A DNA stretch of 64,000 nt from Zeugodacus cucurbitae (GCF_028554725.1 NC_071668.1:5477001-5541000), one strand, 5' to 3'. Shown: positions 36,447 through 49,977, counted from the stretch's first letter. Numbers and translations are program-made. Notes: generated from the letters alone by a model not told the origin.

Positions 36447-38298
36447 TATCTGCAAAAAATAGATGGTAAGCTGAAAATATCAGACAATAGTGGTGGTAAG
36501 GAGATGGTTTTGACTACTAATTCTGTATCTTCATGCCAAGTCAAAAGAAAACCTTAAATATCTAATTGGTTAAATAGAATGGTGAAGATTATATATCTAT
36601 CTACAATATCTTTACCATTCAACTTTTTTGAACAACTTCATTTGTATGGTTTAATAACCCTATGGAACTTGATAAACAATCGGCATATGATTCAAGATCT
36701 TAATGCACACGAAGTCAGCGACAGTCAATTAAGAATCCAAAATTCATACCAAACAATGGACACATGGTGCAGCTGGCGGTTGAATCAACTTTCGTCCAGT
36801 CAATACCAAAAAGTAAACAAATGGCTAAATAAAACACTTTAATATTAAAAATTATATATATATAGAGTGTGCATTGAAACGAAGAAGAAGAAAAACGTTA
36901 TAACAAAGAAAAGTTGAATGGAATCGAGTCACTTCAATGTTCCCAGAAACTTAAAGTAAAGCTTCAGAACGTTTTCGAAAAAAATACAAAAAAATACGAA
37001 AAGCTAAAGTAAAAAGAGTTTGCGATTAGCGAAATTGTGTTACAATACAAAGAAGAAGAAGAAGAAAAATGCGGTTGAAGAGGGGAAAAACTAAAAAAAA
37101 AACAACAAAGAGTTGTGTTAGGACAGGGTCCAAAACCATACCAACGCTTTGTGGCTCATCGTGTATGTTTGTGTGTGTGTGTTTGTGTGCTGAGAAAGAT
37201 CCATAAAGTCGTTTCTCCATCGGTGCCTTGTCTTGTGCATAGCGACGATCATATGCATACTCGTACTTTTATGTGTGTAATAACAACAACAGCACCGGCA
37301 CTCACTCGTCCTAAAAACACTCACAACGGTCGGCTACTCTACTTGGGGTCATTAGCCTTATCTCGCTCGCGCACACATGTCAGCCAATGGCTTTTTACAC
37401 TCCTTTTTGGTTTGTTGTTATATTTATTTGTTGTTGTTGTTATATTTTTGTTGGTTGTTTGGCAATGATTAGGTGTGAAAAGCATTTACAATAACAATAT
37501 GCCGCGGGAGCTTTACTTTGCCGGCAACGACAAAACAACACTGCAAGCGAAATAAAAACATGAATATGAATGCATACATACATATGTGTGTGTGTGTGTG
37601 TATATGTAACTGAATTGTGAAAATGAATGAGTTTTAATAAATTCCACCGGTAACAACAATGTGCGATCGGTTAGCACTAAAAAATCGTGCATGCAAAATG
37701 CGGGAGAAATGATTTCACAGACATTCACAACAACACTCTCGACTTCAATTGGCGCTTTAATAAATTGATTTGCAATTACTACTCCGTTCTTCTTATTTTC
37801 AGTGAAATTCATTAAAAGCATTATCGTTAACTGTTGTTATACACAATTGGGAGCTTTTGACAAACTCCCACTCCCCCTCCTAATCGGTTATATGCTAATT
37901 GCCGGCTGTGCATCGATCTTCGCCGCGTTTAATCTATTCTGATTATTTATTACCCATTTCACCGCACAATATGTGTTGCTTTGTATGTATGTATGTATTT
38001 TTGTGATGGATTTCGTTTGCATGTGACTTTTTCACACCTCAAAATTAGCGGTTTATTTTTAAAATTAGATTTGTATGGCAACAGCTGGACGTTTTCTCTG
38101 TATTATCGATTTCACGAATTGTTGGAATTTTTTAATAGTTAAAAAATACAATGTTTCTCTGTACTCTAAAGTTGTTGTAGTTTTAGAAAATCATGGATGG
38201 AAAGCAATTAGGAGATTTTAGCGAGGGATGATAGTGTTTGAAATTAGAATTTATCGATTTAATTTTATAATGTTGAAAATCATATTATATTCCAGTAT
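36447..38298. other. Intronic; no gene seen
   Basis: Contains GAA-rich (37050-37075), GT-rich (37165-37190 and 37585-37600) and GTT runs. The frames at 37115-37468 and 37513-37821 are repeat-derived and show no domain. Confidence 0.35.
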
Positions 38299-38300
38299 TA

Positions 38301-39024
38301 CTGGGGCTGCTATATGTATATATTTCTGGCCTAATAATGAAAATAGGAATATTTATCAACGAAAATGGTTTTATTGTTTTGCAAAATATTCTCCATGAAG
38401 ATTTGTACACTTTTGCATACGCTCAAACCCAATTTCGAAGCACTTTTTTGAGCCTTTTTTTGAGCGATTGTCAAATTGTGCGGGATCCAACGAGAACAAA
38501 CCTTTTTTACGGCCAGGTGTTCATGCAATGTCGAATGTATGCTGGTGGGAGAAATGCATAGGCATGCCTCTATCTGAAGGTATGTTACATGACGGTCTTG
38601 CATTATCAGTTCACGTACGGCATCGATGTTTTCTGGCACAACGGCTGTTTTTGGACGACCTTCACGGAATTCGTCGTTGAGCGAGCGTCGGCCACGATTG
38701 AATTCGTTGTACCAGTTTTTCACAGTGCTATAGGATGGTGCTTCATAGCCATACAAAGATTTTAGTTCATCGATGCACTCTTGTCGCGATAATCCACGTC
38801 GAAAGTTGTGAAAAATTATCGCACGAAAATGTTCACGAATTAATTCCATTTTTTGGCCGCGATGAATTTTTTAATTCCCTGTAAATAAAACAATTCACGA
38901 TTAAATGACAAAACGTTCTGAGTGATGTTATGCTAAAAAATGTCAAACTTTCCAATGGAAATGCCAGATTGCACCTGGCAACACTTAGTGTTGCCTAGGC
39001 CAGAAATATATATAGCAGCCCTCG
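38301..39024 (-). mobile_element. Rosa-like mariner, internally deleted, complete ends
   Basis: A 724-bp mariner with both ends intact. The left repeat GGGCTGCTATATGTATATAT plus TTCTGGCC is complemented on the right by GGGCTGCTATATATATTTCT plus GGCC. TA dinucleotides at 38299-38300 and 39025-39026 form the target duplication. The only coding content is a minus-strand transposase remnant (38371-38849). Since autonomous mariners are near 1.3 kb, close to half of the element is missing. Confidence 0.92.
38371..38849 (-). pseudogene. Mariner transposase, catalytic core deleted
   Basis: From the ATG at 38849 about 133 residues of the N-terminal DNA-binding half of a mariner transposase are intact: MELIREHFRAIIFHNFRRGL, an SYSTVKNWYNEFNRGRRSL helix-turn-helix, the GRPKTAV linker and HEHLAVKKVCSRWIPHNL before the first catalytic Asp. 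The next codons already belong to the extreme C-terminus, but in another frame: KCFEIGFERMQKCTNLHGEY then FAKQ and a TAA complementary to 38371-38373. The DD34D core (roughly 190 residues in relatives) has been lost. A direct repeat TTTTTTGAGC at the junction (about 38444-38465) may mark the deletion. The intact amino half could in principle still bind mariner ends. Confidence 0.9.
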
Positions 39025-39026
39025 TA

Positions 39027-42000
39027 TTCTAATCGAGGTTGACTGGTGATTTAATCGACATGGGGATTTGTAGGAGGAGTTCATCGAAAGGCAACATAGA
39101 AACATTTAGTGATTCTGTTTTAAAAAGCATGAAAATAAAACTAAAATTGGGGACAAGTGGTTTAAAAAAAAAAATTAAAAAAATATCTATATCTAATATA
39201 AAATGTAGAAAATTAATAGAAAAATATCAATGATTAATAGAAAGTTTTCGATAATTAATCTGAAAATTATCGATAGTTAATGAAAATTTCGATATATAGT
39301 CACACAATTCGATAATTAAACGAAAATGTATCTAAAATGATCGACAATTAATCTAAAATTATCGGTAATTAATCAGCTTATTTTCGAAAATTATCGATAT
39401 TTAAGAAAAAATTCGATAGTTAGTAAAAAATCGATATTTAATCGAAAAAAATACCCATCTTTAATGGCCAACGTACAAATCTAAAAAGCTTCGTGGGCAC
39501 TATTGGTGTTTTAAAATTTATTACACATAAAAATCTATGGTATGCATCCGTTTGTTTTAATTTCATTAATTTTAATTTATTGCCACTTTTTTAATTCTTC
39601 ATATCAACAAGAGTTTTGCGGTTGCCAGCGCTTCAACGCGTTTTATAGTTGAATCTTTTTTTATATTATTTAAAATTTTTTTTTATAAGTAATAAATGAT
39701 TTTCTACAAATGGTAACACATATTGTCCAGCTAAAAAAAATAAAGCAAATTCTTAGTGAAAGCAGTTGAAATACAATGCCACACCGTGTCTACACATTGC
39801 TTCCGTGCATTTTCTGGCGGCCGTAAAGTTTGCAATTCGTTTATTTTTATTTTCGCTAATCAACAATGCGCTCATCAAATGGGTATGCCGGCTTTGGCTC
39901 TAATAGCGCATGATTCATGCAACAAAATTGTTGAATTGGTTGTTGGAGATGATGAATAAGAGATACGAGATACTTAATTTGTTGTTGCGCTTCGACACTT
40001 CTTTGTAAGCACATTTAATTTATTGTTGTAATTTTTGTTGCGCTCGCCTGTTTCATTAATTAACTACAAATTATTAAATTATTTTAACAACAACAACACT
40101 GTCTTTGTATTACATTCGAGTGGTGAGTGGGTGTTGTGCAGTGTTGGTTTGGTCCAACGATTTTTATTGCATGCAACAATGCAATTTGTGCTGGAATTCG
40201 TATGAAATACTTGAAATGCTCGTCGCATTATGGGTTGCGCCTAGGCACTAACTTACATACAATATTTATTTATATGTATATATATTTATATGTGTTTAGC
40301 CAATTTCATATTCAACTGTCTCGTGAAAATATGTGGGTCACTAGTTGAAAAATTCCATGTTTAGCTGAATTAGTTTTCTATTCATACAAACTTCTTTGAA
40401 AAAATTTATTAATAGCTTCATTGATAAAACGCGGAGAATTGCCACACTTGTTTATGTTTAATGCTAATTTGTTGTGGCTTTATGATGATCGTTGTTAATT
40501 CAAGTTAATTGTTTGTTCTTGCTCTCAGAAGTAAGGGTATATCTGTTGAGAATTATATTTTTAAATTTCTTGAAATTTTTTAAAAATTATTGTTAACACC
40601 CAGAAGTCAAACGATTGACTCTTGTGAGTCAATCCCCGAAATGACCCACTTTATTTTCTATAAACTCAAAATGAGTTAATTGCCACTGACCATGTGTACT
40701 CTAAGCACCCATATGTGCTCTCTTCTACATTTTCATAATTTTTTTTTAGATTTTGCAACTTTTTTGTTTTGTTTTTGTTTTTTTATTATTATTTTTTTTT
40801 ATGTTTTTCACTATTAGACTATTCAAGCTGTCAACACAAACTCCAAACCCAGTGCTGGCGCTCACATCGTTTTTGTCATTGTTTTGGGGCGTTTCGCGGG
40901 CGTCACCTATTATTTGTTTGCGGACAGTGGCTGGCGCCTTCACTAGCAGATTTTTGTTGTTGTTCGCTTTTTTGATTTTAATTTGTACACTTGTAAAATA
41001 GATAAACATTTTTTCACATGGCATTATGTCATCTTAGCGCAAACACACACGCTTCAGGTTGGTCCGTCCCATATGAGTTTGACAGCAAAGAAAAAAAAAA
41101 AAATTTTTTTTAGAATTGCAAATTGAGTGATAGTGAGCCGAAAAATGAGAGTTAGCATTTTAGCAATTTTTTATGCAGGCATGGTGTTGAAGTGTATACA
41201 TATGTATTATCAAAAGAGCTCATTGGATTCGAAAATTTCTTGATATTTGCATCTTTATATACATTTCTTCATGATTTCTTGATATTCATCTAAATATTTT
41301 AATAATTTAAAATAATCAAAATTTTTCAAAAAATTTAATTTAAAAAAAAAAAAAAAAATATTTTTTTAATTTAGTTTTTTTTTAAATTAATTTTTTTTTA
41401 ATTCATTTTTTTAATTTAATTTTTCTCTATTTTTTAATTTAGTTTTTTAGTATTTCATTTTATCAAAAAATCACATTTTGAACACACACACACGTCCATT
41501 GTTCTATTCCTAAATAAATTAATTAAATTAAAGAAACTCACTACCTTAGTGACAGCTACCTTTTCACCAACTCATCAAGTCCATTATAATCATGTATATG
41601 AGTTCAAAAACGCCCTTTTCCATATAAAAGCAAAAAAAAAATAAATAAATTTGCGAAAATTTTTTTGCAAACCATTACAACTACGAAGCACGCACAAATG
41701 CCATATAAAGCTGTCTGCTTGCGTAGGCGTGTGTGTGTTGTTGTTTTTGTAATCAGTTAGGCTATTTCTGTAGCGCTTTTTGTTGTTGTTGTTGTTGCTG
41801 GTTGGCCATTGCCTCAGGAAATGAAGTCGACGGGTGAAGTAGTGAATCACGGCAATGCGTCGTGCCTACTCGTGCTGCCACAGCTGTGCTGCGACGCTAA
41901 CGCCAACAGCAACTAGTGACTCAGTCAGCTGTTTAATGCAATAAGCCGCCGACAGGGTGGCCAACTGTTTTGGGTTATTTTTACATATAATATAGTTAAC

Positions 42001-43649
42001 TGATTTTGAAAATGCTGTTTAGTGTCATGTGATTGAAGAATTATTTAGAAATATATTAACTATAGTCTCTCATACAAAACCCTTAAAAAATGGTAAAAAT
42101 AAAGAGATAACATGTCACTCTCCTCTTTTTTTAGCAAAATATGTTTCCTAATCTCATTCTCTGTGCTTGCCAACAATGCCGAATCATTCATATTAGTTCC
42201 CATGAAAAGATAAGATTGCATTCTTTTTAAAAATAGCTTGATATAGTGAAAATGAGAGATGAGCTGATAACTTTGATAGTGTTCTCTCTCAGAATTTCGC
42301 ATATTATTTATTTATACTACATAATTTGAATATCTTTTAGTCAAATTTACTGATTGTCTCTCATTGTGTATGATAATTAAATGATTTATGATTAATCGAA
42401 AGTAGTTGTCTAATTGAAAGCTTATTCCCATAACCACCTGGCAACTTTAGTGCGACGACTGTCTTAATCGAACTCTCGAAAATCTACGATCAGCTCTATA
42501 CACTCCCAAACAAACATAAGCACACGAACAATTGTGGCGCTCAGCTCAGCGCTCTCAATGAGTACATACACGTTGGAGCAAGTTATAAAGCGTGCGAAAA
42601 GTGGACAGCAAGCAGCGTTGACTATGAACGGCTCGTGTATGAATTGTGCTTAGCTTTTTGTTGTTTCATTGTTTTGACTCCCATTTTAAGTCTTTCTACC
42701 TTTTTCGTACGAGTATGTCTACCATATAATAGATGTACTATATATATAAAGTTTCATTCAGTCATAGCTGTATGTGTGTGTGTTTGGGTATCTGTGTGCT
42801 TGCTTTGCGCTCGTGTTTGTGTGTGTGTCTTTTCGCATTTAATGATTGATTTTGTGCTACACTTTATTCGCAAATTCTCCACTTCTCTTCGCTGCGCACG
42901 TTTGCTTTTCTGCGTTTCTGCTTTTTGCTTGCGCTAAGTTGCGACAATCGACTTTTTTGTTGTTGTCTGTATATTCGCGCGCGGTGAGGTGGTTGTACTC
43001 GCCGACACCGCATACGTCGGCCGTCACTTCGCCTGCTACTTGCGCTGCTATTGGCATTTGGCCATATTCATACAGATACACACACATACCGTCACAGGCC
43101 TAGACCTGCCTGCTTTGCATGTGTTTGTTTGTGTGACTTCTAAAAGTATTTAAAAGATTTGCTTCGGCTTGACTGCTTTCCTCGTCGTCGGCTTTATTAG
43201 CAAAAAGAAAAATAAAAATAACAACAAAAAAAGCGAAAAAATTGAAAAGCATGTGTCCGTTGACGATAGCGTGTGCGGTTGACGGAGGGTGGTGCGGCGA
43301 ATTGGCTGATGCGCGTGAATCTAGATATTGTACGAAAGGTATGTCTGTCTGTCTGTATGGCGGCAAATGGCGCCTACGTTTTAGTCGATAGCGCCTCCTC
43401 ACTATTATTAGTATTTGACATTAGTGGGATACGAATTCGAAACATAGAACATAGAGCGAGCGGGCCGCTTTGGGACAGCTGTTACTGCGCGCGCACACAG
43501 GGTGTCGCTGTCAATCAGTAGAATTTTTGAATATTTTTTTTTTTTTTAATTTGGCGCGCAATTTGTTGCTTTAAATAAACAAAAATATTGAAAATTAATT
43601 TTTTTCGAAAAATAATGTAGAGTACTGTTTAGAAGAAAAGAAGTTGATG
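39027..43649. other. Intronic; no gene seen
   Basis: AT-rich intron. 39220-39450 is a loose repeat of TTAATCGAAAATTATCGATA-like words (period near 30). 41330-41460 is almost pure A/T runs. 42430-43520 is less AT-rich, with a TATAAAG box at 42584-42590 in 5' UTR-like sequence, so an alternative promoter is possible; frames in it (42635-42937, 42846-43103, 43100-43402) overlap on both strands and show no family. Confidence 0.3.
42584..42620 (+). promoter_or_regulatory. Possible TATA promoter in intron
   Basis: TATAAAG (42584-42590) follows GAGCAAGT and is followed 25-30 bases later by GCAGCGTTGAC, in a locally GC-richer segment resembling fly promoters. The large bun intron is expected to contain internal promoters for short isoforms. 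No initiator consensus is clear. Confidence 0.2.
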
Positions 43650-43654
43650 GAATT

Positions 43655-43825
43655 TTGAATGAGTTACACAATTTGAATATTTTTTTTAATTTTGAATGAG
43701 TTCCACAATTTGAATCAATTAGATGAATTCCTCAATTGGAATATTTTTTTATAATTCTGAATGAGTTCCACAATTTCGATAATATTTTTTTGAAATTTTG
43801 AATGAGTTCCACAATTTGTAGAACA
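43655..43825. repeat. Short tandem repeat, ~35-50-bp unit, 4 copies
   Basis: The phrase GAATGAGTTCCACAATTTGA, followed by AT-rich filler with T8 runs, recurs at about 43657, 43694, 43760 and 43799. Low complexity, no coding capacity. Confidence 0.75.
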
Positions 43826-46439
43826 TGATCATCGAGTTTGACAAGATTGTACCGTTATTTGATTTATCAATATGTAAAAATTTGTCTCTTGAAACACTTT
43901 ATACTTTCAAAATCTTTCTCTTTTCTTATTATATTTGATTGATATCTTCATAAATTCCGGTTCACTTCGAGATTTATTACATCCTTTCTATTCAAGAACT
44001 TCTCGGCATCGGTTTTTAACGAGTTAAGAAAAAATGATTAGGTATTATAGTGAATTGTAGTACTGAATACTATCTCTAATGTATAATATCGATTTTCCGA
44101 GCTATCTTGAAATTTTTTTTTTAAAGTTGGCTTTCAATGTTAATCTCAAGGATTATTTTAGTTTAGTTTTGTTTCGTAAATCGTTTTTGCGTAATAAACG
44201 AAAGTGAAATGTATTCATCTAGTTTGGTAACTCTTTAAAAGTGAACATATGAACAATTTCGCAGTGTTTGAGCGCCTGGTGTTTGGTGGAAGCTTTTCAA
44301 GCTTTCGAAAGCTTTTGAAAACGGTTCATTCCATTATGATTTCATTGTATTTTCTGCAGTAATAAATTGAATTCGCTTTAAGATTTGCTCAATTAAAAAA
44401 TTTAGACCAGTAGAATCTGGAGTTGTCAGCTTGTTGCGAGAAATTCGAAGACCCAATAGGATTACCGTGTCTTCAATGCTTTAAACCTACTCAAATAGCA
44501 TGGAAATCGATTTTCTTTTGAAATACAAAAAAGTTCTAATATTATTATTTTTTATTTATGACAAATTGCCACCAATCTGGCAACGCTCCACCACTCGTCC
44601 GTTAAAAACGCTGTGGAAACGCAACGCAAAAGCTTTCGCTCAATTTTGTTGTTGTTTTCATATTTATTTTTGCCTTCTTATCTATCTTTAGCGCCTTTCC
44701 TGCTCTTGCTGCATTTTCTACGCTCGCCAATTGACACAATTACATAAAATACAAGCGAAAATTGGGCAAACCAAAAAATCCAAAAAAATATAAATAAAAT
44801 ATAAATTACAATGACTGCACACACACACTCATCGAAAGCAATTGCCTTGCTCGCTCGGTTCTCTTCTAGTATGTGTTTATCAATTGATGGCAACCACTGC
44901 AACGATCATTCAGCCGCGTCGCCGCCCGCAGCTGACTGCTGGCGATTGGCAATTATTAAGTGTTTTGTTTTGATTTCTTGTCGCCATTTACGCTTTCAAC
45001 GCTTATTCTTACAACCTCTCAGTCCGTCCGTTTGCCCAACCCACCTTGTTTTTGTTGTTATCATTCATATTATGCATTGTATGCGCCCGCTGCTACGGCG
45101 TCTAGCCCCACCGACTCTGAACTGAGTACCGTTGAATGACAGCGGCAGCCGAGCGGTGCAGCAGCAGTGGCTTAAGCAATTATTATGGACGCAATAGAAA
45201 ATCGGGTACAGCACACACTTGACAATTGACTGATGACAACAACATTTAGCTACAATAATATTGCATAGTAAAAGCGAGCGATTCGAAACAACAATTATTG
45301 ACAACATTGAACTGAGTGTTGTTTACATTCGCAATTGTTGTTGTTGCTATTCTAGTTATTATTGTTGATGTTGATTCTAATGAACAGCAAAATGCGCACT
45401 TTTCTATATTCTCTCCTCTACTTTTTGCTAATTTTTTAGATTTTTTTGAATTTGTGAATTTTCGTACAGCAGTTAGTTGTTGATGTGTGTATTTGTTGCG
45501 TTTACGCTTACTGCATACCTAGTGTGCCCCACCTTCTCTGCCTTATTCTCACCCACAATCGCAATAGATACATATGTTTGTGTGTGTGTGTGTCAGCAAT
45601 TGACTGCATTTGGCGTTGTTATCTTCTCGTTATTCCTTATAAGTTTCCAATTTGTTTAGAACGCAATTTAACGCTTTTTCTAGCCAATGCGTTTGTTTTG
45701 TTTTTGTTGGTGCTAGACATAATAGTAAACAATGAATAGTTTTACATTGCAGTGGTTGTTGTTGTTGTTTGTGTTGTATTGGCGATATGTGTTCATTACA
45801 CGTGCTCGACGTGATTTTGCTTCGTATGACTACTTACTTAGATACCTGCAAAGCAGCTGTTTTCGATAAAAACGATCATAGCACAGTTGAGTTAAATATT
45901 GGCTGACGGGTATACGGATAGCTGCAGAGGGTTTTTGAACTCTTCATGACTATTTTTCAGTATTTATTGATAAAATTAATTAATATTATTAAATTGAATT
46001 ATTAAAAATCATTTATAAATCGTCTCTTTGTATAATTAGCTCAATAACATTCACTTCAACATTCTCTGCTCTGTTAATAACACCTCTTATATTAACAGCA
46101 ACAGTCTTGCATGCACTGTGTTGGCTGTCAAACTGCTAGCGGAGACACATGCCTGCTATATCAAGCATGACAAACTGTTGTAGGGTGTTTAATTCGAAAT
46201 TTGGTAGGAACTTATCTTCGAACCACAAGGCGAACCGGTTGACTTAGCTAATATTCAAACCACTTGTTCTGATATTCGAAATTTCGAATATTTGCATTCC
46301 AGTTTACAGAGTGTTCGTTTCGAAGTTGATTTATAATTTTGAATAGATGTTACAAATGGACTGTTAACTAACAGTTAACTACAGAATGTTACCGAAATGC
46401 TGTCTGATACAGCAAATGTGAGATGAAAATACATTGACA
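43826..46439. other. Intronic; no gene seen
   Basis: AT-rich intron with a mixed-composition patch at 44800-45300 crossed by frames on both strands (44811-45125, 45065-45307). No domain, conserved motif or splice context is evident. Confidence 0.3.
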
Positions 46440-47635
46440 CTCTGTGTTTAATGTAAAATTTTAACAATAAAAGTAATTTTCTATATTTTTTAATATTTTT
46501 ATAATTGTTTCTTTAAATAAATTTTCATATATTTTTGTATATAGTTTCATTTTTTTAAATATATTTCAATTAATTTTTTAAACATTTTAATATTTTTTTT
46601 TAACATTTTCATATTTCTTTTTTTTTATAATAGATTTTATAGACATATGTATTTACTTAATTTTTTTCTTAATATATTAATAATTTTTTAGTCTTTATAA
46701 TTTTTCGTTTTCATAATTTTTTAATATACGTATATTTTTTTATTTAATTTTTTTATATTTGAATACTTTTTTTTAATATATATTTTTTTAAATTATTTTA
46801 ATACTTTTTTTTTAATATTTTTTTTTAATTATTTTAATCATTCTGTAATTTTGTTCATATATATTTTCAATTTCTTTTTAATATTTTCATAATTTTATTT
46901 TATATATGACCATAATTTATTGTGTTTTTTTAATATGTTTTTTATTTATATTTTTTATTATTTATTTTTTTTATTATTTATATTTTTTTATTATTTATTT
47001 TTTTATATTTATTTTTTTATTATTAATTTTTTTATTATTTATATTTTATTATTTATTTTTTTATTCTTATTTTTTATTATTTTTTTATTACTTATTTATT
47101 TATTTTTTTATTACTTATTTATTTTTTTTTATTATTTATTTATTTTTTATATTTATTTTTTTATATTTATTTTTTTTTTTATATTTTTGTTTTTTATATA
47201 TTTATTATTTTTATTATCTATTATTTTATTATTTATATTTTTTATTATTTATTTTTTTATTCTTATTGTTTTATTATTTATATTTTTTTTATTATTTTTT
47301 TATTATTTATTTTTTTATTATTTATATTTTTTATTATTTATTTTTTTTTATATTTATTTTTTTATATTTATTTTTTTTATTATTAATTTTTTTATTATTT
47401 ATATTTTATTATTTATATTTTATTATTTATTTTTTTTATTATTTTTTTTATATTTATTATCTTTATTATCTATTATTTTATTATTTATATTTTTTTATTA
47501 TTTATATTTTATTTTTTATTCTAATTTTTTTATTATTTATTTTTTTTTTATTATTTTTTTTTTTTTATATTTATTTTTTTATTATTTATATTTTTTTATT
47601 ATTTATTTTATATATATATATATCTTTGACATTTA
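46440..47635. repeat. 1.2-kb T-rich low-complexity tract
   Basis: Nearly pure T with single A or AT interruptions. In 46920-47600 the words TTTTTATTATTTATATTTTT recur many times, a decayed TTTATTATT-type microsatellite. Overlapping frames of 255 and 239 codons (Phe, Tyr, Ile, Leu only) are artefacts of this composition. The tract ends about 60 bases before the recursive splice site candidate at 47700. Confidence 0.9.
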
Positions 47636-47668
47636 CTGATTGTTTTACACTTAATATCGTTGCAAATG

Positions 47669-47707
47669 ACTAATTTATTTTATTTCCTCTTTATTTACAG
47701 GTAAGCA
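47669..47707 (+). promoter_or_regulatory. bun: Candidate zero-length exon / recursive splice site
   Basis: A branch-site-like CTAAT (47670-47674) is followed by TTATTTTATTTCCTCTTTAT and TTACAG. The acceptor AG at 47699-47700 is abutted directly by the donor GTAAGC (47701-47706). The juxtaposed 3' and 5' sites (CAG/GTAAG) match the ratchet points that let very long Drosophila introns be removed in steps. The site lies about 30.6 kb after the bun donor at 17136 and on the same strand. No exon is left in the mature RNA. This is a sequence match only. Confidence 0.7.
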
Positions 47708-48800
47708 ACTGTTAAAATGAAATTCATTATTTAATGTTTAACAAAAGTATGTAAGTGAAAGCTTTATTTATTACTTTTCTGAAATTCAAGCCTATTAAAT
47801 TAAATTTGTTTGGTCTTGCTTCGATTAGCAAACCTTTTATAGACAGAAACCTAGCCATGATGTGCTTATAATAAAAAATATATTTGTCTTGCTAAAATTA
47901 GGTGTCTAAAAAATAAGATAAAATATTATATGAATGCATAAAGTATCTAGAATTTATTGTGACCGATATAGAAATATTAAAATTACTCCATAGTAGAGCA
48001 GCGCTGTCAAAAAAAATTATAAGTTTTTGGAAAAAAATTTACCGAAGATCTTACATTGTTGAGAAAAATATTTGGGAATAAAAAAATAAAAAATGAAATT
48101 ACCTAAAGAGATGGCAACATTTCTGAAAAATATTTGCAATATAATTTTTTTTTAATAAATTTAGCTTGTTGCCCATATTGTAAAATTTTATTTATTTAAT
48201 TAATAAAAAATAACTTTAAATTAAATAAATTTATATAGATGGGAAACTTTCTCAAAAAAAAAATTTTCTAAAAATTATTAATTTCATGTCCAATTTGCAA
48301 TAACAATAACTTTATTAAATTTATAGTATCTAAACAGTTGGTAATCCTGTGGTATTAATATTTTCAGCTTTTCTTAATTTATTTTGACTTGAAAATTTCC
48401 GAAATCTTGAAACTCTCTTCTTAAACGCTCTAAAATTGATATCGTTCACAATAATATGAACAGATACTGTATATGCAATGAATATAACAAATTTAGTTCC
48501 AAACGCTTTATTAACTCTAACCAAATGTGCGCCTAACCCCAAGCCTTATGAACTATCTGTTTGGTGCTGTGACATTCTGTTATGTTAATCTATAACTCTG
48601 CTGAAAATACAAAAAAAAAAAAAAAAAACAAAAATCATACTGGCTGTAAATAACCCCGCTTTTTGCTAATTCTACCATCGAATTGTAACCCTTCGCAAAT
48701 TTTTTTTTCTAATTTCCTATAATGCTTTTGAATGTATATCTGTTAACGCGGTGCTTGGCTACTTTATGTTTACTGTTAAGGAAAAACCAAATAATTTATG
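47708..48800. other. Intronic; no gene seen
   Basis: AT-rich sequence following the ratchet-like site. No coding region supported; A19 run at about 48610. Confidence 0.4.
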
Positions 48801-49800
48801 CAAAGTTTATATTAAAAAGAAATCAAAAATAGCAAAGTGTGTAGAAGCATCACCAACGGCCAACGGCTGAGCTGACAACTGCAGGTTGCACAATGTGGCA
48901 GGCAACAAAATCGGGCGCGAGCCCCTCCAAACGCTGTGTCCCAAGTGTTGGAAAGCGCATATAAATAGCACGAAAACACCGTTATATATATGTGTGTTTG
49001 AGTTTTTTGTTGTTGCTGGCTGACAAACTCCGGTAGCAGCAGCAGCAGCTGAGGCACTGAGGCACCGGCTCCATTCACCCAATTTTCGAATTATCACAAC
49101 AAAAGGCGAAAATGCATAACTCCATTTCCTCAAGTGAAAACAAAGTGCAGACAAGTCATGCTTCTCTGTTTATGTGTGTGTGTGTGTGAAAAGTGGGAAA
49201 AATAAAAATTTATAGCATAACAAACATCAGCGAAGAAAACAAAGCAAACGAATGTTGTTTACGGCGAATATACCTCTGTGTGTGTGTTTGTGTGTGTATT
49301 TATACGCTTAACAAAGGCACATCAAATAGATTTATTGTTATTGTTGCAGCGTGGCGGAAAATAGTTGGCCCCAAAAACGACAGATCACAACAAACAGCGA
49401 ACGATAAGACAAGCAAAAGTTACGACGCGAGACGTGTGCCACTTGAAAAAGTCCTCCAAAATGCACTTTTCCACAAATAACAATAACAAAAACAACAACA
49501 AAATGTATATAAATGCTTATGGTGTACCATAAGTGATCGACAGACAGCTGCTGCCGTGTGCAATATTGTTGGCAAATTAATGAGAAAGCGACGATCACAA
49601 CAACAACTACAACAAATAATAGCAATAACAACAACAACATATGTGAAGCATTAGCAAACAGTAGCTGCAGCGGCACTTGCAACGAGAAAGAAAAATTGCA
49701 ATTGTACAGTGTGTGCGAAAAATATTCAGACTATTGCAGCTCTAATAAAATAAATTTTAATTTTTTGACTTGAAAAAATTTTATAATAATCAAAGAATAG
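48801..49800 (+). promoter_or_regulatory. Possible alternative promoter / 5' UTR region
   Basis: Composition shifts to mixed GC with CAAC, AAC and GTT repeats and several GT-rich runs. A TATAAATAG box lies at 48960-48968. From 49560 the + strand reads like a fly leader (CAACAACAACTACAAC, AATAACAACAACAACA). Short frames here (49193-49480, 49558-49773) are built of these repeats. It could be the leader of a short bun isoform, but no donor with the expected phase was found. Confidence 0.25.
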
Positions 49801-49803
49801 CAT

Positions 49804-49977
49804 TCGAGGTGTGTTCAAAAAATAACGGGAATTTTCGTTTTTTTTTTTTTTAATATTTTGACACTTTAAGGTATTTATGGAAATAAGAAATGGTCCCACT
49901 TAGAGACTGACAATTGGACTCTCCAAACCGTTGAAATTTTAATATTCCCGTTTTTTTTTTTTTTGAACACACTTTGT
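49804..49977. mobile_element. Mariner-derived MITE (copy 3)
   Basis: About 174 bp with inverted ends: GAGGTGTGTTCAAAAAATAA plus CGGGAATTT on the left, and the complement of AAAGTGTGTTCAAAAA on the right. The ends are the same family as at 1, 25856 and 54152. The centre holds no transposase. Confidence 0.75.

Noticed and set aside
46906..47673. 255-codon and overlapping 239-codon open frames
   Set aside because: They consist only of Phe, Tyr, Ile and Leu codons produced by the T-rich tract; there is no codon variety or start context.
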